Source: Megalopta genalis (Eukaryota; Arthropoda; Insecta; Hymenoptera; Halictidae). From it: DNA of 64,000 nt. Below are positions 1-12,100 of this stretch, piece after piece. The notes below the pieces were generated by a model, which saw only the letters and a list, made by a program, of their open reading frames with translations, had not been told where the DNA came from and ran no database searches. The stretch lies in assembly GCF_051020955.1 (NCBI RefSeq), contig NC_135022.1, positions 12,636,966 through 12,700,965 of the forward strand. Direction: 5' to 3'. Every line of letters starts with the position of its first letter. Position 1 is the first letter of the stretch. Position numbers and translations under genes: made by a program.

Positions 1-3000
1 AACCCAGCCGAGGGCAGCTCTTGCAATTATAATCAGCAGGGGGTGAAATGCAACTCTCCTCTCGAGTTGTCGGCGCAGCAAGGTTCGTCGGCGCAACAAG
101 GTTCGTCGGCGCAACAAGGTTCGTCGGCGCAACAAGGTTCGTCGGCGCAACAAGATTCCTCGGCGCAACAAGATTCCTCGGCGCAACAAGGCTCCTCGGC
201 GCAGCAAGGTTCGTCGGCGTCGCAAGGTTTGTCGGCACAGCAAGGTTCGTTAGCGCAGCAAAATTCGTCGGCGCAGCCAGGTCCGTCGGTGCAGCGGCGT
301 TCGTTGGCGCAGAAACGTTCGTTGGCGCAGAAACGTTCGTTGGCGCAGCAAGGTTCGTCGGCCCAGCATCAGCCCGATCAGGCGATCCCTTCGACCTCGG
401 CGTCGACTCCAGCGTCAACCCCGACGTCAACCCCAGCGACAACCCCGGCGTCGACCTCGGCGTCAACTTCGACGCAGTCGCCCGTGCAAGGACCAAGACT
501 CGTGCAATGCCCGGTGTGTCAGTACACTACGTACAATAGGTAACTTAAGTCTTGTGATTTTAATAACGCTGCACAGTGGTTCCAATCGATGAATTAGCTG
601 TTCATGACGATTTTAGCAATGTTTTAGTAATTCTGTAGACAGTTTTATATAGGTCGTTGTATTAACTAACATTATCCAGCAAAAAAGATCAAGGTGACTT
701 TAAATTTTTCATTTGAAACAAAATTTTTGTTTCAATTTTTTACATTGACGTTTATAGAAGTCCGAGTACTAATGAATTTTTGTTGGTAACATTTTTCTGT
801 CGAAGCACCGGAAAGAACTGAAAAAGGAATATTGCTTATAATTTATTTGAACATTAATATTCTTTTGACCAAGGAAAATTGTCAATGTTTCATATAATAA
901 ATATTTTTATAGAATAAGTTTTTATATAATAATCTTTTATACAATAATTTTTTCATATAATAATTTTTTAACCTCGATGCTTCGATTGTTACTATATCTT
1001 TTTTACTTAATAATGTTATAGTTGACGACAAGACGGATTTAACAACCACGACATATATAAAGCTTTATAAAGTCGATTAGAACTACTTGCGCGACGTGAT
1101 CGTTCTCTCCTCGAGAATTTTTATCGATGGTTACGCGTTTCTGATGACAGGGTAACGTTCTGCGAACATCTGGCCACGCACTGTGCCTCGAAAAAGGATG
1201 TTCCCGCTTTCGTGAGGAGCGTGTTAGCTGATCTGTTCGGCACGTTGACGGAGGACAATCCCGAATTTGTGGATGAAGAGCCTGGATTGCGCGTGCCGCG
1301 AGTAAACAACCAAGGAAAAATTAAGACGTTCAAATGTAAACAGTGCAATTTCGTCGCTATCACCAAGCTGGAATTCTGGGAGCATAGCCGCGTTCACATC
1401 AAGCCCGAAAAATTACTTACCTGTCCAAAATGCCCTTTTGTAACAGAGTATAAGCATCACCTCGAGTATCACCTGAGGAATCATTTCGGTTCCAAACCCT
1501 ATATATGTGATCTATGCGAATACGCGTGCGTGAACAAGTCAATGCTGAACAGCCATTTAAAATCTCATTCGGATGTTTATCAGTATAGCTGTGAAGACTG
1601 CACGTATGCGACGAAGTACTGTCACTCGTTAAAGTTACATCTGCGCAAGTACTGCCACCGGCCGGCGATAGTGTTGAACCCGGATGGATCGCCGAATCCG
1701 TATCCGATCATAGACGTGTACGGGACACGCAGGGGACCGAAGCAGAGGCCGATAGTCAGCCATGATGACGTCGCCCATAATCTGGCTCACCAAATGCCTG
1801 GACCGTCCGCACAATTCGAGACGGCGGCCGGTCATTTGCCTGTTAATCCACTAATTGCCATGAACGGGATCAACGGGATGAACGGTATCAACGGGATGAA
1901 CGTCGTTAACCCCGCCGGCGCTATAAACGGGATCAACGCCGTCAGCGCTATGAACGGGATCAACGCCGTCAGCCCAATCAGTGCCTTGAATTTCGTCAAC
2001 GGGAATCCCGGTCTGAAAGGAGCCGTTAACAATCAGCCGATGATGTCTTTTCCCTATAACCAATTGTTCGCCGGCTTCCCTCTGGCCCGGTTACGCGAGA
2101 ACCTGGCCATTGAGAGCAAATTCCAACAACTGTTCAGACCGAGCGATGACAATGGAAACGTAGAAGAATCACCACAGAACCTGACAGTGCCAAGAGCTAA
2201 CGCGACACCGAACAGTGGCTCGAGCGGATCACCGTTGCCCACAGCAACACAGACCTCGTCAACTTTAAGGAACGAGAATCCGCATCCAGATGACGAGGCA
2301 GTCCCCTTGGACCTTAGCAAACCGTACGCGGCCAATAAGCTTCAGACCAAAGTAAAGGCGAAGGGAACCAGCAGACGCAAGGGCCAGGCGGTGAAGCTCG
2401 ATCGGAGAGTGCTTCAAGAGGACTCCGACGAGGAAATACCGCCACGAAGGCAACAGCCGCCGCGAGCGCAACAATCGCCGCGAGGGCAACAGTCGCCGCG
2501 AGTGCAACAATCGCCGCGAGTGCAACAGTCGCCGCGAGCGCAACAGTCGCCGCGAGTGCAACAGCTGAGAGGGAAACAGCAGCCACGAGGAAAACAGCAG
2601 CCTCAACAGTCGCAAGTGCCGCAAGTGCCGCAAGTGCCGCAAGTGCCGCAAGTGCCGCAAGGGCCGCAAGCGCCGCAAGTGCCGCAAGTGCTGCAACTGT
2701 CGCAGCAAGCACATCAGGTACAATCGGTGCAACAGGCACGACAGGTGCTGAAGCCGCAACAGCCATCCAGGTCTCGGCAAACATCAAGGCCTCGGCAAAC
2801 AACGAGGGCAACAAATTCACAACAGACTCTGCAGCTACAACAGGCGTTGCAGCTACAGCAGGCGCTGATGTTACAACAGCTGAGACAGCAACAACAGCAA
2901 GAACAGCAGCAACAGCAGCAACAGCAGCAACAGCAACGACAGCAACAACAGCAGCAACAGCAACGACAGCAAGAACAGCAGCAATATCAACAACAGCAAT

Positions 3001-3371
3001 ATCAACAACAGCAAGAACAGCAGCCACAACAGCCGCAGCAGCCGCAACAGCTGCAACAGATAATACAGCCCCAACAGCCGCAGCAGCTACGTCGACGACG
3101 GTCGATGTACCAGCCAATACCATTGGAGCCCTCGGCTGCCAGCAATCCAGCATATCAGGCCCCTCAGCAAGTCAACGGCGAACGCTGTGTGTATCCGAGC
3201 AACGGATTAACTTGTCAATATTGTGAGATCACGTTCGCTAACGTGGTCATGTACAGCGTACACATGAGCTACCACGGCTTCCAAAACCCCTTCACGTGCA
3301 ATATATGCGGCATCACCTGTGCTGACAAGGTTGCCTTTTTTCTGCACACTTGCAGAAACCAACACTCGTAA
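1..3371 (+). CDS. hb: Hunchback zinc-finger gap-gene transcription factor (5' partial)
   Basis: Two exons, 1-539 and 1151-3371, join in phase 2/1 and give 919 residues, open at the window's left edge so the start codon lies outside. Residues 170-190 form a divergent C2H2 finger split by the intron. Residues about 242-349 hold four tandem C2H2 fingers, and residues 868-919 hold the two C-terminal fingers typical of Hunchback; this 4+2 layout identifies the family. P565-LDLS is a PxDLS motif of the kind that binds the CtBP corepressor. Low-complexity tracts are an N-terminal SAQQGS-type hexapeptide repeat (about 25-120), an NGINGMNG repeat, PRVQQS and PQV repeats, and a glutamine-rich tract (about 759-817). 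Family role: nuclear DNA-binding regulator of anterior-posterior patterning and neuroblast timing. Donor AG|GTAACT at 539 and acceptor GACAG at 1150 flank a 611-bp AT-rich intron with no other content seen. Confidence 0.95.
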
Positions 3372-5355
3372 CTTGAATCGGACAGGACCCGGCCGTTCTG
3401 GGTCCTGCACAAGTATTACGATATTCTGGCCGAGTCCGGCAAAGTGACAGAAACCTCTTTGCTGGTTAGGGAAACACGTTTCTCGATAACGTTCACCCCC
3501 TCGGTCCAAGTGATAGCAAAGTAATCGATCATACCTCGATTATGTTTGCAAATTAGTGCAAAAGTGTACGGGCAAGTACTATGTATATATGTAGATAGGC
3601 GTGCATATTATATACATTATATACATTATATGTATATATATACAATATATATACAATATATATATATACAATATATATATATATTATATTTTGATATACA
3701 GAAAAAATATATAGTTTATAATACATGGCGGATGCTTTCTAGAACGAAAGTTAGAGCGGGGGCCAGGTGAAATATCTCGCGAAACTCTGTGCGAAACTCT
3801 AATATTGTTTATTACAGGATCGTTTCTATATGCACGGTGGAAGAAAAAGGACGGTTGTTATTTTGCTCCGAGATCTCTCTGATCAGATATCTTATTCTTT
3901 TTTTTTCTCTAGATTCTCGTTCCAGGACTCGTTTCCGTCACGTTTCTTACGTATGTTAAGGATGCAACGTCATTTTCCAACCGGTGAAATACTCAGTGGT
4001 AGTTAAGACAAAGATCAAAGCAGGGTCAGATAGCATGTATCTCGATTCTAGTCGGAAAAAACGGTGGAGGGACACTGTATGACGGTGGTCTCCGTACGCA
4101 ATCAAAATAAGTTAAGAAATTACAAACTTAAAGAATTAAAGTAAATTAGCGCGTGGACAAGAAGGGTGGATAATCGGCTGTGGCATGTTCAGGTATCTCT
4201 GAAACGTTGTCTCTTATCGTGTACGAGCGGGAACGCGTGCGGATAGAGAAGAAAGAGTCGATCCGAATTTCCGATTTTCAACGCGAAGCTTCAACGAGTT
4301 CTTAACGTTTTTTCCCCCCCAGTTGACGAACGTTACCGATACCTCTCGGTTCCCTTGCTTCTCCCATTGGGAATGAGATTTTAAGTTCACTCACTGCGAT
4401 TGCCTTCGTTTTTACTCGACACGTTTCTCTCCAGTCCTTTTAACAAGTTTTTTCGTTCCTTTCTTTTTCATTTACGTTGATCATTTTTTATTTGTTCTTT
4501 CCCCCAACTGACGAGAAGCGGACGGCGTTGAAGGTCTGCCCCGGCGACCGGGGGGATCGCTCTTTACGTTTTAAACAATGGTGTAACTTAGATTCTTCTT
4601 AACCGACGACCCGTTCAGCGTTCACCGCGGATGTCTTATTGCGACGTTTATAAGTTCAGCGAGATTTTTGCTGTATCGGGAGTCCATTTTTTTTCCTCGA
4701 AGCGCGACCGATGGTCGCGCCCGATTTTTAAGGATCGATACTTCGGTAATTCCTGACAGTTTGTCGAGAGGGTGCGAGACTGCGAGACGATGAGACGACA
4801 GTGTTTCGGCAAAATGTCAATTATATAAAAAAATTATATAGAGAATGTTTATATTTTCGAATACGATGAGGTGACACGCTGCCGGAAATCTAGCATCGTG
4901 GTCGATGCGGGAGACCACAGATTTCTTTTTTCTTTGTTTAAAATTATGTGTGCTCTTTTTTACGACTATGTCCATTGACGGATGTATTATAGGGAGAAAC
5001 GTTCGATAAGACTGAGAAGATAAAAGTCTGAGAATTTTGTTCGCGTAATGTTAAGTCGATTGGTCGGACTCGCGACGCGATGCAAAATCTTTCTCTGATT
5101 ACTATTTTTCAGTTTCCATTGGCCAGGCGCGCGCGCCTACGCCCGCCTTTTTCCTTTTTGGGGGGTTTGTCTTTTTTCGAATTGAAAATAGGATTATTTT
5201 GGGTTTGCTTTCGACGATTGCGCGAGTCGACCAACAAATATGGTTCCTACTTGTAGCATAAGATAGTTTAAGGAGCTTGATGTTTATACATTCCTCTTTA
5301 TATAGTTTGTACGAAGATGTATATACTTTAAAAAGAAATAAGAAAAAATAAATTA
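3372..5355 (+). promoter_or_regulatory. hb: Probable hunchback 3'UTR with Pumilio-type motifs
   Basis: There is no coding potential for about 2 kb after the hb stop. UGUANAUA motifs (Pumilio consensus) occur at 3582-3589, 3590-3597, 3631-3638 and 5318-5325. A canonical AATAAA at 5347-5352 is a candidate poly(A) signal. hb mRNA is a classical Nanos/Pumilio target in Drosophila; whether these sites act here is inference. No clear paired GUUGU plus AUUGUA Nanos response element was seen, and the 3630 site lies in TA-repeat sequence, where such motifs arise by chance. Confidence 0.5.
3590..3720. repeat. AT-dinucleotide-rich low-complexity tract
   Basis: Imperfect TATATACA/TATATATA repeats in the presumed hb 3'UTR. 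No gene. Confidence 0.8.
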
Positions 5356-5769
5356 TTTATCTACAGATAATCGTCTCCGTTAATCTTTCCAACAACAGTC
5401 CTGCAAAGAATCCTCCTTCAAATATTTTTCATAATTTTTAATAAGCTGACTTTAATAAATAGAATTCAAAATCGATGCTATAATTAGATGGTTCAGAAGC
5501 CAATCAGTGTACGTCCAATAACCTTAATATTAAGATAAACAAGAATCTTGCAAATTAGCTGTAAAAAAGATAACAAATTAATAATTTTTTTTATTTCGTT
5601 TAGTTATTCCGTGGGGAATATAATTGCCGCTATCTATCGTTTATTTGTAAAAAGAAATCGACTATATATTAATTTATCGACCGAAGATCCTATGTTAAAG
5701 ATGTGTTTGCACCGCGTAACTAACTTTCGAAGAAAAATGTACAATTCAGTTGGCTGCCGAACCTTCCGA

Positions 5770-6008
5770 TTAACCCTTTGCACTCCGAGGCGCCATTAAA
5801 AATTGTTATGTCACGTCTCAAAATAATTTTATTCATCAAATTTGTTTATACTTGAAGAGTTGTTGAGAGCGTAACTGTTGCACGGGTCACAGTATTCAAT
5901 TTCGTGTACAGAAAATGCATTTGGTCATATAAAATGGAAAAACTATTTTTAAAAAGATTGAAAAATTAACGCAAAAGCGTCAATTCGGCTTCGACTGCAA
6001 AGGGTTAA
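5770..6008. mobile_element. TTAA-flanked piggyBac-like MITE (TTAACCCTTTGCACTC family)
   Basis: Both ends carry TTAA, followed inward by inverted CCCTTTGCA / TGCAAAGGG termini, and no transposase is present. It lies in the hb-cyclase spacer, 118 bp upstream of the proposed cyclase start codon. Relatives are at 53005-53287 and, degenerate, at 9238-9481. Confidence 0.8.
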
Positions 6009-6126
6009 TAATTAATTAATTCGATGTGACACTCGTGTGAAGATCGCACGATCTCGCGATTTCTTTTGTCAAGGATCGCAGTAAACGCGCAGTAAACGAC
6101 GGACGATTGTCCACGCGAATACGAGA

Positions 6127-9100
6127 ATGGGTACTTTTCAAGATGCTTCGGTTATGTTCGAGTTGGAAGAGAAGCGAACGGCGTGGACGCCTGACCTGAT
6201 CGGTCCTATTTTCAAGAAGCCCACCATTGGTTTGAGAGAGGTTAATCTCTGTTCTGTCGGCGCTGTCTTGTTTCTTTTTTTTCTGTCGGATTCGGCGAAG
6301 ACGTTCCGCTGACGTCTTCCACGATGTTTGCGCCAGGTGCTGCTCACTCATCGAATGGACAAATGCGTCCGAACTCTGGCGACTTTCGTTCCCGACGAGC
6401 TGATCTACGAGACGGACATCTCCCGAAAGAACTTCCGGAAGTTCAACGTGGTGCTGGCGATGATCGACGTCTCTCGGCTCTTCGGCCACTATCAGAAGTA
6501 CACGAACGCCGATAACGGCGGAAGCTACGCGCTGGTCGAGATGCTGAACTCCTTCATCGGCCGCATCGTCGAGGAGGTGTACTACAGCGGCGGTGACGTT
6601 TACAAGTTCTCTCGTGAGTAGATTCTGACCAATAGATAGGCGGATTCCGAGCATTTATCCGAAAATTCATCAGGTTGTACGCGAGACAATAAAGGCAGAC
6701 GAATTTAAAGGTCTTCTTAGATACGGTAAATTCTTCCTAATTGACACTAAGATTGTGCGCAAAAATGGGCAATTTGGGAAGAGGAGATACGATTATTCGA
6801 GCTTTGCGGCTCGTTTCTATTTTTTATTTTATTAATTTTCTTAGTAAATTATGTACCGAATGTTATTATTATATTGTAGTTGCAGCTACCACATAATCTT
6901 AATGTCAATAACGATAGTAATAATAATAATTTTGTTAGTAAACTATGTACCGAATATTATTATTATTATTATTATTATTATTGTTATTATTAAAATTAGG
7001 ATCATGTAGTAGTTGCAACTATTGACCTCAAATTTTGGTATTAGTCACACTTTGGCCTTAACGATGATGAGAGAGTATTATTGTAAATAAATCTTACTTG
7101 ATACCATCTTAGGAGTACCGATTTTTCCTTCAGCTTGTAAACAAAAGTGGACAATTTCGGAAGAGGAAATATAAGGTTACGAAATTTTTACAATTATCGA
7201 CTGTCAACAGCTATAAAAACGAGCCTCACGACTGGAACAATCGTATCTTCTCTTCCTAAATTGTCCATCTTTGTGCACAATCTAAGCGTCAATTAGAGAG
7301 AATTTACTGTACTCATTAATTTATTGTAATTATCATCTTTTGCACGGCGAACATTTTTGAGCATTTATGGCAGCCACGGCTAGGTTCAAATCTTCGTTCT
7401 CATTTATTATTATGATTCATTTTCATTTGTATATTATTATTACCTTTTCGTTGACACCAAAGTTAATCTTTTCATTAGTTTCAATATTAACAGTTAATAA
7501 TTTGTTTACGACTGCCACGAAATAAGAATTTAGGTGGAACGCTCGTAACTCTGGGTCCAAATGGACCCGACGCCCGACATCCGAGGGTTAAACGAAGAAG
7601 TACATCTTTATCGAACTTCTGCTCTTTACCATTCGTTAATAAATCTTTTATTTTGCACAAAGGTCCGCGGTCTACTGATCGAGTTAGTCTCCGATCTACA
7701 GGGTGTCCCGAAAATGCCTCGCAATCCGGAAATGGGAGGTTCCTGAGGTCATTTGAAGCAACTTTTTCCTTTGCGAAAATGTTCTCCGAGGCTTCGTTAA
7801 CGAGTTATTAACGAAAAACACTGACCAATAAGAGGAGAGCTCGGCTGGCGCGCGGCGGCCCAGCCAACGAGTGCACGGAGCCCAGTTCCGCTCATTGGCT
7901 CGATCGCCTCGCGCCAAACGATCTCGCCTCTGATTGGTCACCGTTTTTCGTTAATAACTCGTAAACGAAGCCGCGGATCGCATTTTCGCTAAGGAAAAAG
8001 TTGCTTCAAATCACCTCAGGAATCCCCTACTTTCGGATTGCGAGACATTTTTGGGACACTCTGTATAGATTAGCGTGTTTCTTTGGCGCAGTGGACGGTA
8101 TAGTGGTGCTGTGGAGGGTCAGCAAGGACACCTTCTTCTCCAGCACGTTGTATAACGTGATTCTGCACGCGCAAAAGATGCAAGCGATGGTCGAGGCGGT
8201 CAAGGACAAAAGTTTCGAGGGAAAGAGTACGTTTTTCGTGAACAAATTTCGCGAGCTCCGGTCATCGCGCGTATTATTTTCTATTTCGATCGTGGTAGTC
8301 GACGTGGTAGTCTCCGCGGGCGAAGTGATATTCTCCGTGATCGGCGACGACACGGCTAGAGATTACGTGATCGGCGGCTCGCCGGTGATGGAGCTGAAAT
8401 TCGCCAAAAGGATATGCCTTCCTGGAGACTTGGTCCTGTGTTCGAGCGCGTGGGAACATTGCGCGCCAAGCCAATACGAGTACGTGATCAAGGACTCGAG
8501 CAACGTCAAGGTATCTGTTTATTCGTTTGTTTATTTATAGACTGGTTAAACTCCTTGGCATAATGAAGTACAGATGAAACGATTTAATATTAATTAATAA
8601 TAATATTAATATCAGCAAGACTGACAATAAGATTTTGACAACAAGTATGTAACGAGGATCTTTACAATATATAACGAAATTGGAAAAAATTAAATTTTTT
8701 AAAAAGGTTAATACACACATAGTGAGTTAATGTGAACAGATCTGTCGGATCGCTAAACTTCGACGTCGTAGGAAGCTGGCGGTCGCGTAAAATTAATTTT
8801 GAAAGTAAGAGGGAAAGCGAAAAAATTTAGTGATCCGACGGACACTTTTTAAAAAGTCTAATTTTTTCAATTTCGTTATATATTTGAAAGAATCCCTCTG
8901 CAAAGTCCGAAAAATCCTCGTTATACACTTGTCATCAAAATCTTATTGTCAGTTTTGCTAGTATTAAGTGCTTCTTCATTAAAAAAATTAAATTTTTTAG
9001 TAAGATATTAATTCTTCGCACTAGAGAGACTGGCGGCTTTGAATCGCCATTTAAAGTTGTTTTATAACGTTTCAGAATAATTTTAACATTATCAAGTTTG

Positions 9101-12100
9101 TTTATGTTTTAAAAACTGTTAAAATTGTAATTGTTGCACGAGTCACAATTATATTATATATAATTTATATTACATAAATATTATTATGATATAAATATTA
9201 TTATTATTATGTAAATATAATATAAATATTATTATTATCCCTTTGTACTTGGGTGGCGACTCTGAGGCGCCACTAGAAATTGGTATACTATTTTTCAAAA
9301 TCATTGTAAGAGCATTAAATTCCTTTATATTTAAAAAAAGCTGTTAAAATTGCATTGTACTCGCTAATAGGCTCAATTTCATATGCATGAATCGCAATAA
9401 ATTATATAAAATAGAAATATCGTAGATCAGAAAATGTGTTTTGGATTTCGAATTCAAGTAGCTCCGACTGCAAAGAGTTATTATATAAATATAATATAAA
9501 TATTATATTATAAATATTATAAATTTTATATTATATAAAATGTACTTAAGTCATACAAGATGGAAATACTGTAAATCGGAAAAGCTATTTTGAATTCAGG
9601 GTGAGAATGGCTTGCGAGTGCAAAGAGTTACCTCTTCCGCATATAGTGCGTTAAAAGATATGTATTCCGTTGAGATTGTTGAAATGACCATAATCGGTTC
9701 TATGGCATTCTGGTCGAAGCATTAAACGGTGTCTCAGCGAGATCCGAGATGTATTTGGAGTTTTAATAAACTATCGAAACACCACCTGTAGAAACCATTG
9801 AAAACTTTGAAAATAGAAAGTAAATCGAAAAGCTATTCAAGAAGTATACTGCGTCGATCATTTGATCCTAAGTAACATCAGATGTGGTCATGATCATAAT
9901 GGGTCACATTACATTTTAGCTTACCGGATAAATTGCCATACGGAAAAATTGGTATTATACACTTTCGAGTTTAGAGCTAAGATAACGATGGCAGGGTCAG
10001 GGTTTCATCACCAATTTCACAGCAGCTGCGTATACTGCGAAATCACCCGACGATGAGAACGTTTGTAGATCATCAGAGTACTCGGAGAACCGAGATCGGC
10101 GTCTATAATGAAATCAAAGCAAACTCAATCGAAATCGGATGCCACGAATCGTCCAGGCAAGCTCGCGTCATCGATTTTATCGGAAGAGATGGACGTAGAG
10201 AACAGCGATTTCAACGATGTGGATGCATTTTCCAGTTACTCCGGCAGATCTCGTCTCACGACCATCATATCGAGTCGTCTTCCAGGTTAGTACCAGGTCT
10301 GAGGGGCAAAATAGATTTTTGAAATAGCAAATAGGATGTAAATATTTTTATCCCCTCTTGTAATACAGAATTTGGCAAATAATAGCATTTCAATTATATT
10401 TAGGGTAAGTCCGGGAGAATTTGGCCGGCTAGAGAGACCGGCCAATGTAAATACAGTAAATTTACCCTAATTAACGCTCAGGTTGTACACAAGAATGGTA
10501 TAGCAATAAGCGAATAATCGTATAGCAATTGTCGCGAAACTGTATCCTAATCTTGCAAATAGCGTTTAAAGCTTTAAACAGATCTGCAAGTTTTTTTTAT
10601 TTATGTATATTCTTAGCATTAATTGACAGATAGGTAAGTTTATTTATACTATTTTAATTTTAAGGGATATATTATGCATAGAACTACTGTATAACATAAA
10701 TAGTACGCATGTATTCATTTCTACTTCGTATTAAAAATGCGTTCGGACGACATTAATTGTTCCATCCTTCAACGGAATTTTTATTCTCCTTATATATATA
10801 TAATCTATAATATATTATATAATCTATATAATCTAATATAATAATATATAATAACAATATATAATATTATAATATAATAATATAATAATATATAGTAACA
10901 ATATATAATATTATAATATAATATTATATATAATATAATAATAATATATATGTTAAATTACTTAGATATTGCTGTAATTTGGTTAATAAAATAAAATTTC
11001 GAAAAATCGCTGCAAAAAGAGGTCGAGCTCACCCCACGTGATAGTCACGTGCAACTACTATTTCAATCGAAAGTTTATTTATCAAATTCTGTGTTACATG
11101 AGAAGATAAAAACAATTACAGCCTACTATCAAAAATCTATTTTTCCTTAATCTTGACAACCCTAATCGCTAACCTCATGCCCGAATTCTTCCTCATTGCC
11201 GATTTCAGCGGCCCGAATCTCGATAATCGAGACGCTGAAGCAACGTCTGGGTGTCCAGTTGGAGACGTACATACAGAAGCCAGTGTTGGAGCAGGTATTC
11301 GACGTCGATACTCGCGATTCGACGGATCCAATGGCAAATTTTGACATCCACGTGTTCGTAGATCAAACGCGAAGCATCCTTGGACCACCTCACGGAAGTA
11401 AGACGTGTCACCGTGGTGGTCGTGAACGTGATACCGAACAGGTGTACCGTGCACGAACTGATTTCGCTGATCGACGAGATCTTCTCGATTATATTAAAGT
11501 ATCTTTCTCGAGCCGCAGGGGATGCTCCACGTAACTCGGATAAGAGGAAATGCAGATTTAATATAATATAATATAATATAATATAATTTAATTTAATTTA
11601 ATTTAATTTATTTATATGTACGGGTACAAACCCATTTTTGCAGTACAAAGCTAAAAGTTGATATTAATATAACACAGAATCTGCGAGCCAAGGTTTTAGG
11701 TGATCGATTTATGTAAACTCGTTTTGAATTCCACGATATCGATTGTAAATATGTCTATTTTGCCGTAATTGTCGCTACCAATTTGAAATGTCCTGTAGAA
11801 AGGGTCAGTCGCGCTAAATCTCGTTGAGTAGAATGAGCTTCTAAAGGGCAGTGTTGACCTAGCAAATCGAGAAGGAGCATCGAAGTCGGCAAGCTAGGTG
11901 TCACTTAGTCGAGATGACTTGACTAATAAATCAAAAGCATAGGTCAGCAATGATTCTTCTGGACTAGTTGCGTGGAACAATCCTGAGAGCGACTTCTCGC
12001 GAGACCGTAATCTCCGTGATAACCAAACATATTTGGTTACGTCAAGAATAGCTACCAAGTACTCGGGCCACGTTAGCGTAAACATCTACACCAGAGACAT

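Larger units (their letters stand above)
6127..10285 (+). other. ADCY10: Cyclase exons 1-5 (N-terminus and C1 catalytic half)
   Basis: Exons: 6127-6240, 6337-6613, 8092-8226, 8299-8510, 10069-10285. Donors are GTTAAT, GTGAGT, GTACGT, GTATCT and GTTAGT. The short intron 8227-8298 is 72 bp. The introns at 6614-8091 and 8511-10068 are swollen by palindromic elements. Exon 4 encodes IDVVVSAGEVIFSVIGDD, matching the C1 strand-turn region of the family. Exon 5 is the least conserved linker, so its acceptor (GTTTGTAG at 10068) rests mainly on phase. Confidence 0.85.

Noticed and set aside
48..539. Second plus-strand frame with FVGA repeats at the start
   Set aside because: Shadow of the 18-bp repeat; only the frame giving CPVC joins the downstream Hunchback exon in phase.
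2314..3153. Long antisense open frames under hunchback (Ala/Val- or Leu-rich)
   Set aside because: They are the reverse reading of CAG/CAA glutamine repeats; the zinc-finger frame on the plus strand is the real gene.
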